Assembly: GCF_024294785.1 (NCBI RefSeq)
Contig: NZ_JANCLT010000004.1
Span: 69,843 to 133,842 of the forward strand
DNA: 64,000 bases
Reading direction: 5' to 3'
Source of the DNA: Ectobacillus ponti
GTDB lineage: Bacteria; Bacillota; Bacilli; Bacillales; Bacillaceae_G
The notes below the pieces were generated by a model that did no database searches, was not told the origin of the DNA, and was given only the letters and a program-made list of their open reading frames with translations. Positions 1-7,475 of the stretch are shown here, piece after piece (the first letter of the stretch is position 1; each line of letters opens with the position of its first letter). A program made the position numbers and the translations under genes.

Positions 1-323
1 CCGCATAAAAGGCAAAAAGCGCCTTTTAGCAACCGGAACCTCCCTTCTGGAAGCCAAACGAGGCCCCTCCGCTTTTCTCTATGTTCAGCTGCGGGGCCCG
101 GCTTCCTGCCAGGGAGAACCCGGCCGCATAAAAGGCAAAAAGCGCCTTTTAGCAGCCGGAACCTCCCTTCTGGAAGCCAAACGAGGCCCCTCCGCTTTTC
201 TCTATGTCCAGCTGCGGGGCCCGGCTTCCTGCCAGGGAGAACCCGGCCGCATAAAAGGCAAAAAGCGCCTTTTAGCAACCGGAACCTCCCTTCTGGAAGC
301 CAAACGAGGCCCCTCCGCTTTTC
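1..323 (+). repeat. Tandem array of a 123-bp structured repeat (two full periods plus a partial one)
   Basis: The sequence repeats with a period of 123 bases: equivalent points lie at 1, 124 and 247. Taking the unit as running from TCCAGCT-like to CCGCTTTT, unit boundaries are about <1-76, 82-199 and 205-322; the first is cut by the window edge. Copies differ at only a few bases. Each unit folds into a long interrupted hairpin: an inner stem AAAAGGC/GCCTTTT, then CCGG/CCGG, AGGGAG/CTCCCT, GGCTTCC/GGAAGCC and an outer GGGGCC/GGCCCC. The array ends against the stop codon of the minus-strand permease gene. Related copies occur near 16.5, 49.5 and 50.1 kb. Confidence 0.9.
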
Positions 324-1136
324 TTATACAGCCGACCAGATGAGCCGGATGCCGACAAGGATCAGGGTGATCCGCAGGGCATTGATGACAGCCTGCCCGC
401 TGAGCCGCGTGTTAATATAGGCGCCGAGCTTGCCGCCGAACCAGGCGCCGGGAATGAGAGCCGCGGCATACAGCCAGTTCACATTGCCAAGGGCAATATG
501 TGTGCCGGAGCTGACAATGGCGGACAGGAACAGAATGAACATGGAGGTCGCCACAGCCACATGGGGCGGGAAGGAAAAGAGCAGCACCATGGCCGGAACA
601 AGCAGGGAGCCGCCGCCGATGCCGAACAAGCCGGAAATAAAGCCGACCGCCACTGAAATGAGGATGGCCAGCCATGGGTTAAATCCGTATTCCATGGTCC
701 GCTCTCCATCAGTAAAGGTCCGGCGCCATACTCCCTTTCCTGTCAGCGGCAGCGGCTTGAGCCGGTTGCGCACAATCAGCAGGAGGGCAACCAAAATCAT
801 GAAGGAACCGAAATACAGGTTAAATGTCTGCAGGTTCATGAATTTATTGACATAGGATCCAAGAATACCGGCAGGCCCGCTGCCGATAAACAGGACAAGT
901 CCGCTTTTGTAGTCAACCCGTTTGAGCTTCATGTAGGTGAGAGTGGAGGATAGCCCGGTGAACAGAACTGTTACCATGGAGGTGCCGACCGCCATTTGAG
1001 GTGATACAGTGTGCAGGAAGCTCAGATTGCCAAGTCCGACCAAGAGCGGCACTACGATGATGCCCCCTCCGAGCCCGACAAGGCTGCCCACTGTTCCGGC
1101 CAGCAGGCCGATGAGTAGTAAGAATATGTAGTCCAA
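324..1136 (-). CDS. TauE/SafE family sulfite/anion exporter-like permease
   Basis: This 270-residue integral membrane protein is of the TSUP (TauE/SafE) family, usually linked to export or uptake of sulfite, sulfoacetate or related organic acids. The N-terminal half starts with the glycine-rich LVGLGGGIIVVPLL hairpin and the C-terminal half repeats it as LFGIGGGSLLVPAM, the internal duplication typical of the family. About seven to eight hydrophobic segments are visible. Translation starts at a TTG (1134-1136) with an AGAGGGGAT ribosome site upstream; no ATG serves this reading frame. It is transcribed divergently from the RpiR regulator at 1286, which may control it. The substrate cannot be told from sequence. 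Confidence 0.85.
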   Translation of the reverse strand: MDYIFLLLIGLLAGTVGSLVGLGGGIIVVPLLVGLGNLSFLHTVSPQMAVGTSMVTVLFTGLSSTLTYMKLKRVDYKSGLVLFIGSGPAGILGSYVNKFMNLQTFNLYFGSFMILVALLLIVRNRLKPLPLTGKGVWRRTFTDGERTMEYGFNPWLAILISVAVGFISGLFGIGGGSLLVPAMVLLFSFPPHVAVATSMFILFLSAIVSSGTHIALGNVNWLYAAALIPGAWFGGKLGAYINTRLSGQAVINALRITLILVGIRLIWSAV

Positions 1137-1285
1137 TCTAGAAACATCCCCTCTTTTGCATGTTGCATACGTTTATTATACACGAATTGACAAATCTCCC
1201 GGTGGCTTTTCTTATGGAAATATGTCAATCCGGCCGTAGACTTGGTATACTTTTGACAGGAAGATTGCGAAAAAGGGGCGGTAAA

Positions 1286-2017
1286 ATGAAGGATTCACAC
1301 TATACGGTAAGGGGCAGGCTTGAAACCTATTCCCCCTCCTTCACCAAGGCGGAGCAGAAGGCGGCCCAGGTCATTTTGGCAGAACCGGAGCGGGTAATGT
1401 ATGCCTCTGTGACGGAGCTGGCGCAGCTGGCGGGTGTCGGGGAGGCGACAATTTTGCGCCTATGCCGCAAGATTGGGTATAAAGGGTACCAAGAACTGAA
1501 AATCGGACTGGCGAAGGAGTCGGAGGAATCTGCCGCCTCCTGCGGTACAGCTGAGCATGTGCTGCAGGAGGCAGCGGCCAGCATGGACCGGACAGCCGGC
1601 TTCCTGGACCAGGACACGCTGAGCCGGGCGAAAGAGGCAATTGAGAAAGCGGAGTGCGTTCACCTGTTTGGCATGGGGGTATCCGGTGTCAGCGCTGCGG
1701 CGGCCCAGAACCGGTTTTGGCAGACAGGAAAGCGCGCCTATGCGGCTTCAGACTACCACATGTATGAGATGCTGGCGCGTGTCATTCAAAAGGGAGATGT
1801 CGTGATTGTTATTTGTGCCGACGACAAAGCGCCGGATATCATGGAGATGGTGCAGCAGGCGAAGGACAAGGGCGCCGTTCTGATTTTGCTTACACCCTAC
1901 GCCGCCTCGCCTGTAACAGCCTATGCGGATTATGTGTTCATTGCGAATGGGGGAGACGATTTCTTTCATCTATATATGTCTCAGTTATTCATTGTGGAGT
2001 GCTTGGTGCAGGCATGA
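1286..2017 (+). CDS. MurR/RpiR family transcriptional regulator (HTH + SIS)
   Basis: This 243-residue regulator has an N-terminal RpiR-type helix-turn-helix (about residues 1-75) with the family pattern VTELAQLAGVGEATILRLCRK, and a C-terminal SIS sugar-phosphate-binding domain (about 105-240) beginning VHLFGMGVSG. Such proteins sense phosphosugars and control catabolic or cell-wall sugar genes. The start at 1286 is chosen because AAAAGGGGCGG lies just before it; an upstream in-frame ATG at 1160 would add 42 residues without a family match. It is divergent from the TauE permease and has its own terminator. No sugar gene is adjacent, so the ligand is unknown. Confidence 0.85.
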   Translation: MKDSHYTVRGRLETYSPSFTKAEQKAAQVILAEPERVMYASVTELAQLAGVGEATILRLCRKIGYKGYQELKIGLAKESEESAASCGTAEHVLQEAAASMDRTAGFLDQDTLSRAKEAIEKAECVHLFGMGVSGVSAAAAQNRFWQTGKRAYAASDYHMYEMLARVIQKGDVVIVICADDKAPDIMEMVQQAKDKGAVLILLTPYAASPVTAYADYVFIANGGDDFFHLYMSQLFIVECLVQA

Positions 2018-2045
2018 AAAAAGACGGGGAGCCCGTCTTTTTTTC
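2016..2045. terminator. Bidirectional terminator between the RpiR gene and pit
   Basis: The inverted repeat AAGACGGG/CCCGTCTT is flanked by A and T runs, so it can end the RpiR transcript on the plus strand and the pit transcript on the minus strand. Confidence 0.8.
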
Positions 2046-2046
2046 A

Positions 2047-3045
2047 TTAGAAAATTAAGTTCAGCAGGAAGTAAAGCAAGGCTGCAATCGTTGCGGAAAT
2101 CGGCAGGGTGATGACCCATGTGATCAGCATACGCTGCGCTGTGCCCCATTTGACACCCTTTACACGATGAGAAGCCCCAACCCCCAGAATGGAAGAGGAG
2201 ATGACGTGTGTTGTACTTACCGGCAAATGAACGTAGGTTGCCCCGAAGATGATGGCGGCAGATGTCAGGTCCGCAGCCACGCCGTTTACCGGACGGATTT
2301 TCATGATGCCGCCGCCGACTGTTTTAATGATTTTCCAGCCGCCGATGGACGTGCCAAGACCCATGGCGATGGCACAGGAAGCCTGAACCCAGAATGGGAT
2401 GTCTGTCGTTGTTAAATATTTGTTGGAAATGAGGGCCAAGGTGATAATCCCCATTGCTTTTTGCGCATCATTTGTCCCGTGTGAGTAGGACTGCAAGGCA
2501 GCTGTCAAAATTTGATAGATACGAAAACGCTTGTTCGTCTTTGTCAAATTGTGATTGCGGAACAGCACCTTGATAATCGTATAGACAATGTAGCCAAGGA
2601 CAAAAGCCAAAACCGGCGAAATAATCAGCGCCTGCAAAATTTTTAAAAACCCGGCGTAGTTCAGGGCGCCGAAGCCTGCTGATGCAATGGCTGCCCCGGC
2701 AATGGAGCCGATCAGTGTGTGGGAGGAGCTGCTTGGAATTCCGTAGTACCAAGTAAGCAGGTTCCAGAAAATAGCCGAAAGCAGTGCTGCCAGAATCACG
2801 AGAGAGCCGTTGCCGAGTGTGAACGGATCAACAATATCCTTTGTAATCGTCTTGGCAACTCCGGTGAATGTCATTGCGCCGATAAAGTTCATGGTAGCCG
2901 CCAGCAAAATGGCCTGGCGCGGCTTTAATGCTTTTGTCGAAACGGAAGTGGCAATGGCATTGGCTGTATCGTGAAAGCCGTTGATGAAGTCGAAAGCCAA
3001 AGCGCCGATAACAATGAGAATCGTTAGTATGAACAATGTATCCAT
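2047..3045 (-). CDS. pit: Low-affinity inorganic phosphate transporter, PiT family
   Basis: This 332-residue membrane protein couples phosphate (as metal phosphate) import to the proton gradient. Two PiT signatures are present: N-terminal DFINGFHDTANAIATSVST and central YSHGTNDAQKAMGIITLAL, the GxNDxxK-type inverted repeats of the family. About ten hydrophobic segments are visible. It lies 17 bases downstream of the DUF47 gene on the same strand; this pair corresponds to ykaA-ykaB (pit) of B. subtilis and is expected to be one operon. Length fits the short bacterial PiT form. Confidence 0.92.
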   Translation of the reverse strand: MDTLFILTILIVIGALAFDFINGFHDTANAIATSVSTKALKPRQAILLAATMNFIGAMTFTGVAKTITKDIVDPFTLGNGSLVILAALLSAIFWNLLTWYYGIPSSSSHTLIGSIAGAAIASAGFGALNYAGFLKILQALIISPVLAFVLGYIVYTIIKVLFRNHNLTKTNKRFRIYQILTAALQSYSHGTNDAQKAMGIITLALISNKYLTTTDIPFWVQASCAIAMGLGTSIGGWKIIKTVGGGIMKIRPVNGVAADLTSAAIIFGATYVHLPVSTTHVISSSILGVGASHRVKGVKWGTAQRMLITWVITLPISATIAALLYFLLNLIF

Positions 3046-3062
3046 TGGTTTATGACTGCTCC

Positions 3063-3683
3063 TTATGCGTTCTTCATGATGATGGTTTCAAGAACGTTCG
3101 CTACGCCTTGGCAGCTGTCCGCAATTTCTTCCAGGTTTTCATAGATTTCCTTGTACTGGATAATCTTGATTGGGTCCTTTTCCATAGAGAACAGGTGCTT
3201 AATGGAATGGCGCAGGATGTCATCGCAAGTGGACTCATAGTCTTTAATCTTGATGGCATTTGTACGGATGTCCAGCAGCTTTTTATTGGACATTAATTCA
3301 ATGGAATCCGCAATTTCCTTTGCACAGGCATTGATGGCATCCACGAATTTCACCATGAAATCATCTGCTTGTGTGATGGAGTACATTTCAAATAATGCGG
3401 CTGAGTGCTCCAGTCCGTCCAGTACATCATCAAGACTCATGGCCAGCTGTAGAATATCTTCGCGCTCAATTGGCGTGATGAATGCTTTGTTCAGCTCCAT
3501 AATGATTTCATGCATAAATGTGTCGCCGGTTGTTTCATACTGCTTCATCCGCATGGAGAACTCTTTCAAGTCGCTCGCATTCTTGATTTTGTAATCTGCA
3601 AAGAATTGTGCAGCCTCTTTTAAATTTTCTGATACCTTGGATAGCATGTCGGAAAATTTATCCTTTTTTCCCTTGAAAACCAT
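3063..3683 (-). CDS. ykaA: DUF47 (PhoU-like) accessory protein of the Pit transporter
   Basis: This 206-residue, all-helical cytoplasmic protein is of the DUF47/PhoU-like family and starts MVFKGKKDKFSDML. It is the usual partner of PiT transporters, proposed to regulate phosphate uptake. The start at 3683 follows a GGAGG site; the longer open frame to 3791 adds a hydrophobic extension with no ribosome site. It is the first gene of the ykaA-pit operon. Acidic E/D-x3-D metal-binding patterns typical of PhoU helices are visible. Confidence 0.88.
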   Translation of the reverse strand: MVFKGKKDKFSDMLSKVSENLKEAAQFFADYKIKNASDLKEFSMRMKQYETTGDTFMHEIIMELNKAFITPIEREDILQLAMSLDDVLDGLEHSAALFEMYSITQADDFMVKFVDAINACAKEIADSIELMSNKKLLDIRTNAIKIKDYESTCDDILRHSIKHLFSMEKDPIKIIQYKEIYENLEEIADSCQGVANVLETIIMKNA

Positions 3684-3904
3684 AATGAAACCTCCAACAA
3701 AAGATATAATAAAAACACAACAATCGCATTCTAACAAAAAAATGCATACAATTAAAAGATTTTCATGCGAATCTTTACAAAACCTTAACATTCAGAGTAT
3801 TGTCCACACCACATATTCTGCAATAAATTTACATATGGGATTGATACAAGTAGCTTATCCGATTGTGCGGGAGATTATGAGGGAATCAGGGGGAGCAAGA
3901 AAAC

Positions 3905-3930
3905 TGCCGCAAAAGCATGCTTTTGCGGCA
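3905..3930 (-). terminator. Terminator of the histidine kinase gene at 3949
   Basis: This is a perfect 26-base palindrome (arms TGCCGCAAAAGCA/TGCTTTTGCGGCA). Read on the minus strand it is followed by GTTTTCTTG. The rest of 3684-3948 is AT-rich and would carry the promoter of ykaA-pit; no other gene is seen there. Confidence 0.8.
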
Positions 3931-3948
3931 GGACAGCCGGTTACTTTT

Positions 3949-5193
3949 CTATTCCGGCATGCGGCGGTGGAGCGGCAGATAGATGCTGAAGATTGTCCCG
4001 GCATCGCTGCTGCGCACCTTCATGCTGCCGCTGTGGTTTTGGATGATTTTCTTCGTCACGGACAGGCCGAGTCCCGTGCCGGCATCCTTGGTGGAGAAGA
4101 ATGGATCGAAAACGTAGTCAATTATAGCCTGCGGAATGCCTGCCCCGTTATCCTCAAAGGTAATGCGAACCTGGTTATCCACCAGCCTGCTGCTGATCAC
4201 GATGTGCAGAGGACGGTCTCCTTTGGCATCGACAGCATTTTGGAACAGGTTCAGGAACACCTGCACCAGTTCATTTCGGTCCATCTGCACGAAGCAGCCG
4301 TCCAAATCAGGCGACAGGGTATACTCCATGGTAATGCTGTGCAGAAAGGCTTCGCTGACCAGGAGCTGCTGTATATACTCCCGCAGAAACACATTGATGG
4401 GAAAGAATTCGGTTTTTACGTCATGCTCCTTCGTGATGGAAAGAAACTTCGTAATGATCCCGTTCGCCCTGTCCAATTCCGGGATGAGCAGCTGCTCAAA
4501 AAGCTCGCGAATGCTTGAGGATACATCGTCCTGCAAAAACTGCAGATAGCCGCGCACCGTGGTGAGAGGGTTGCGGATTTCGTGGGCAATTCCGGCGGCA
4601 ATGCGGCCGGCCAGGGCCAGTTTTTCCGATTCCCGCTCTGTGTTCAAATAATGGAACACGCTCATGACACGGAAAATATCGCCGTTTGCATCACGAATAA
4701 TCCGGTTGTTGCAGATGCCGTAGTTTTGGTCGAGTACCTCTTCATCATACATTTCCCGTCCGGTCCGCAAGGTCTCCAGCGCCTTGATCTTGTGGGGCGG
4801 GAGGTTTAACAGGCGCTCAATCGGTTTGCCGATTACGTCCTCACGGTGAAAGCCAAAATCGTCAGCTGCCCGATGGTTGCAAAGGGTGACAAGGCCATTC
4901 TTATCAATAAAGGTAATATGATGCGAAATCGCATCAAATAACGGTGTCAGCCAACGCTCAACCTGTGAGAACGGAACTGGGAACTGATACTCCTGTCCGA
5001 GAGAGAGAAAGGGTTTGTCTGCAGAATGAGCAGGCAGCTCCTGCAGGGAAACGGAAGAACCGCCCTCCCGCTTATGCAGCTCCAGGCCCAATTCCGGGTC
5101 GCGGTAGGTGATGCCATTTGGGAGATGCTGCAGCAATCTGCGGTAGAACAACAGCTCTTTTTCTGGATCTAATGTCGGTTGAATAGGTTTCAC
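3949..5193 (-). CDS. Orphan PAS-domain sensor histidine kinase, sporulation-kinase-like
   Basis: This 414-residue kinase has no membrane segment. A PAS domain (about 80-185) precedes a HisKA domain with phospho-acceptor His204 in AGIAHEIRNPLTT and a HATPase domain with the N box NLFQNAVDA, G1 DNGAGIP and G2 GTGLGL. The arrangement resembles the cytoplasmic sporulation kinases of Bacillus that feed Spo0F, and no response regulator is adjacent, which agrees with that. GTG at 5193 is taken as the start because GGAGGAAATT lies directly before it; the open frame to 5451 overlaps the divergent DUF72 gene. The signal and the partner are unknown. Confidence 0.85.
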   Translation of the reverse strand: MKPIQPTLDPEKELLFYRRLLQHLPNGITYRDPELGLELHKREGGSSVSLQELPAHSADKPFLSLGQEYQFPVPFSQVERWLTPLFDAISHHITFIDKNGLVTLCNHRAADDFGFHREDVIGKPIERLLNLPPHKIKALETLRTGREMYDEEVLDQNYGICNNRIIRDANGDIFRVMSVFHYLNTERESEKLALAGRIAAGIAHEIRNPLTTVRGYLQFLQDDVSSSIRELFEQLLIPELDRANGIITKFLSITKEHDVKTEFFPINVFLREYIQQLLVSEAFLHSITMEYTLSPDLDGCFVQMDRNELVQVFLNLFQNAVDAKGDRPLHIVISSRLVDNQVRITFEDNGAGIPQAIIDYVFDPFFSTKDAGTGLGLSVTKKIIQNHSGSMKVRSSDAGTIFSIYLPLHRRMPE

Positions 5194-5347
5194 AATTTCC
5201 TCCGTTTTTTTCTTATATTTTCCGGGTGAATCGGAGCCATGACCATTATAGCATGCTGCGCCCGTATGTAAAATGAAGCAGCGGCGCCTTCGACAAGGCG
5301 GCAGGGCTTTGCTACAATGGAAAAAACGAAAAAAGGATGTTTGTGCC

Positions 5348-6193
5348 ATGATTTCAGTAGGTGTGACAGGATGGGGCGACCATGAATCGCTGTATCCTGA
5401 CAAACAATCACAGCGGCAGAAGCTGCCGGCGTACAGCCGCCATTTTTCCATCGTGGAGCTCGACAGCTCCTTCTATGCCATTCAATCCTTAAAAAACTAT
5501 CAAAAGTGGCGGGAGGAAACGCCTGCGGACTTTTCCTTTGTCGTGAAGGCGTATCAGGGCATGACGGGGCATTTGCGGGGCGACCTTCCGTTTCCGAACG
5601 TGGATGCCATGTTTGAGGCGTTTCTGCAGTCCATCGAGCCGCTGCGGGCGGCAGGGAAGCTGAAGGCGGTGCTGTTTCAGTATCCGCCATGGTTCGATTG
5701 TCAGAAGAAAAATGTGGATATGCTTATCTACACGAAGCAGAAGATGGATGGTATTCCGTGTGCAGTGGAATTTCGCCATGCATCCTGGTTTGCCCCGGAG
5801 CTGCGGGAGCGGACGCTTTTGTTTTTGGAAAAGCAAAGGTGGGTCCACACCATCTGTGACGAGCCGCAGACGGAAACAGCCTCTATTCCGGCTGTCCTGC
5901 AGGCGACGCATCCGGACCTGACACTTGTCCGGTTCCACGGGCGGAACGTGCACGGCTGGAACAATCGCCGGCAATCGAACTGGCGGGCCATCCGCTGCCT
6001 GTACCGCTACAATGAGCAGGAGCTGCAGCAATGGGCGGCCGGCCTGCGCCGCTTGGAGCAGCAATCCAAGGAAATTTGTGTATTCTTTAACAACAACTCC
6101 GGCGGTGATGCCGCGGACAACGCTAAGCAGCTTATGCGCATCCTCGGTTTACAGCGGGGAGAAGAGGAACCGGAGCAAATCCAGCTGTTTTAG
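5348..6193 (+). CDS. DUF72 family protein (YunF-like)
   Basis: This 281-residue protein of the DUF72 family has a TIM-barrel fold. It shows the family opening VGVTGWGDHESLYP, the central YSRHFSIVELDSSFYAIQ block, and the C-terminal VFFNNNSGGDAADNAKQL motif. B. subtilis YunF is of the same type and size. The biochemical role of the family is not established. The start at 5348 follows AAAAGGATG; the longer frame from 5273 overlaps the 5' region of the divergent kinase gene. It has its own terminator. Confidence 0.85.
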   Translation: MISVGVTGWGDHESLYPDKQSQRQKLPAYSRHFSIVELDSSFYAIQSLKNYQKWREETPADFSFVVKAYQGMTGHLRGDLPFPNVDAMFEAFLQSIEPLRAAGKLKAVLFQYPPWFDCQKKNVDMLIYTKQKMDGIPCAVEFRHASWFAPELRERTLLFLEKQRWVHTICDEPQTETASIPAVLQATHPDLTLVRFHGRNVHGWNNRRQSNWRAIRCLYRYNEQELQQWAAGLRRLEQQSKEICVFFNNNSGGDAADNAKQLMRILGLQRGEEEPEQIQLF

Positions 6194-6197
6194 AACA

Positions 6198-6243
6198 GCA
6201 AAGAGCCATACAAACAGGGGGGAATGTACGGCTCTTTGCTTAT
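6198..6243 (+). terminator. Terminator after the DUF72 gene
   Basis: Stem AGCAAAGAGCC pairs with GGCTCTTTGCT around a 22-base loop. The following T tract is short (TATAT), so termination strength is uncertain. Confidence 0.6.
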
Positions 6244-6285
6244 ATAAAAGAGGGGTAACAACTTATATCACTTGCTTACTTAGAT

Positions 6286-6304
6286 GATAACGATTATCAT
6301 TATC
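6286..6304 (+). promoter_or_regulatory. Fur box upstream of the small gene at 6335
   Basis: GATAACGATTATCATTATC matches the classical 19-base Fur box at 17 of 19 positions. It lies 30 bases before the start codon at 6335, where it would overlap the promoter. This predicts repression of the downstream gene by Fur when iron is plentiful. Confidence 0.85.
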
Positions 6305-6334
6305 TTTGTCAACGGCTTTTTGAGGGGGAATTAC

Positions 6335-6535
6335 ATGAAAAAGGAACAAATTCATGCTGCCGTGGCTGCCCACCTGGCAGCAGGCGGGGCAGCAGCATTT
6401 TCAGAGCTCGAGCAGCTTCTGCTGCAACAGGGCATCCTCGCCGGAACGAGAGAGGACCGGCGGCAACTGGCGGAGGTCATCCGGGAGCAGAAGCTGGCCG
6501 GATTGTTTTGTCCCAGACCGCGCAGAGAAAAATAA
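6335..6535 (+). CDS. Fur-controlled small protein of unknown function
   Basis: This 66-residue protein is not recognised. It starts MKKEQIHAAVAAHLAAGG with a good GAGGGGG ribosome site, is rich in Ala, Glu, Gln and Leu, and ends in a basic tail PRPRREK. It reads as a soluble, mainly helical protein with no signal peptide or membrane segment. A near-consensus Fur box precedes it, so it should be made under iron limitation. Small basic Fur-regulated proteins (FbpA, FbpB, FbpC) work with the sRNA FsrA in B. subtilis, but the sequence does not resemble what I recall of those; the parallel is context only. Confidence 0.7.
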   Translation: MKKEQIHAAVAAHLAAGGAAAFSELEQLLLQQGILAGTREDRRQLAEVIREQKLAGLFCPRPRREK

Positions 6536-6559
6536 AAAGCAACAGATGGGATCTGTTGC
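6534..6559 (-). terminator. Terminator of the small minus-strand gene at 6561
   Basis: Stem GCAACAGAT/ATCTGTTGC has a three-base loop and is followed on the minus strand by TTTTTATTTTTC. It lies at the 3' end of the Fur-controlled gene too, but has no T run in that direction. Confidence 0.8.
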
Positions 6560-6560
6560 C

Positions 6561-6761
6561 CTATATAGAACGATGGTGTACGCTGCGGAATTGCTTGGCA
6601 TCAAAGGGCGTGATTTCCTGTACAAAGGCCCGCATGATCAAACTCTCAACTACATCACTTTCTGTTGTGCCGCTATGCTGCCGTCTCTGTTTTTCCAGCA
6701 GCATATCAAGCCGTTCCCGCGCTTCCTTCGATAATCCTACTTCCAATATATATGTTTCCAT
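6561..6761 (-). CDS. Small protein, possibly ribbon-helix-helix-like, function unknown
   Basis: This 66-residue protein starts METYILEVGLSKEARERLDM after an AGGGAGGG ribosome site. A short beta-like start followed by two helices, with the pattern GLSKEARERLDMLLEK and later ESDVVESLIMRAF, recalls ribbon-helix-helix DNA-binding proteins, but the similarity is weak and based only on reading the sequence. It is convergent with the Fur-controlled small gene and separated from it by a terminator. It has no toxin-like partner on the same strand. Confidence 0.6.
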   Translation of the reverse strand: METYILEVGLSKEARERLDMLLEKQRRQHSGTTESDVVESLIMRAFVQEITPFDAKQFRSVHHRSI

Positions 6762-6826
6762 ACAGAATCCCTCCCTATGTCATTGTACCATAACAGGAGG
6801 GAGGGGAATGTGAATGTTTTCTAAAA

Positions 6827-7366
6827 TTAGGCAATTCCAATGTACTTCAGCGTTTTGGCCGGTGTCGGATGCTCAAAGAAGTGCTGCAGGAACGCAATGT
6901 CTACGCCGGACTTGTAAGCGCAGTAGCCCCATGTTTTCCGGAGGGTGTGCGCGCTGATGCCGTCCAGCCCCGCTTCCTTGGCAGCTTTGTTCAGAATGAA
7001 CCAGGCATGCTGGCGCGTGATGGAGGCGCTGCCCTTTTGCGACTTCAGCAGCGGCTCATGCAAATGATAGCAGCGGCGCTCGCCCAAGTAATCCGAAATG
7101 GCCTGCTGCAAATCCTCGCTGAGGGCAAACCACTTATGCTTCTTTGTTTTTTCATTGTAAAACAGGATGGAACGGCGCAACCGGTTTTGCGCGTCCAGAA
7201 CGTCGGACACCCGGAGCTGCAAAATTTCGCTCACCTTCAGCCCGGAGTGGACCGCCAGCATAAACAGCAGCGCGTCCCGCTTTGAAGATTGGAGTAATAT
7301 ATGTTTCATCTGTTGTAATTGTGTTTGGTCTTGGATGGGCTGCCCCATTTGTTTCATTTCATCCAT
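6827..7366 (-). CDS. Minimal tyrosine recombinase/integrase-like protein (YoeC-like)
   Basis: This 179-residue protein consists only of the catalytic domain of a tyrosine recombinase; the N-terminal core-binding domain is absent. Motifs in order: SGLKVSEILQLRVSDV (residues 41-56), HTLRKTWGY with His140 and Arg143, FFEHPTPAKTLKYIGIA with His166 and the nucleophile Tyr175. The first catalytic arginine, normally in GLRxSE, is Lys44. B. subtilis YoeC is of similar size and type. The start at 7366 is set by GGGGAG nine bases upstream; an open frame to 7522 exists without a ribosome site. Whether it is active, or is a domesticated DNA-binding protein, is open. Confidence 0.75.
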   Translation of the reverse strand: MDEMKQMGQPIQDQTQLQQMKHILLQSSKRDALLFMLAVHSGLKVSEILQLRVSDVLDAQNRLRRSILFYNEKTKKHKWFALSEDLQQAISDYLGERRCYHLHEPLLKSQKGSASITRQHAWFILNKAAKEAGLDGISAHTLRKTWGYCAYKSGVDIAFLQHFFEHPTPAKTLKYIGIA

Positions 7367-7475
7367 GTCATCCATCTCCCCGCACATCCTCTTATGAGGA
7401 ATGGTATATTGCTTTTTACTATAGCGGGGAGGTGTGTTTTTGGTGTGAACTTGAGGTGAAATTCCGATAGAAATG

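Noticed and set aside
1-323. Tandem repeats as a CRISPR array
   Set aside because: The period of 123 bases has no constant-repeat/variable-spacer pattern; the whole unit is conserved and palindromic.
5194-5690. Long minus-strand open frames overlapping the DUF72 gene
   Set aside because: They are shadows of the plus-strand DUF72 gene; the kinase start at GTG 5193 has a clear ribosome site.
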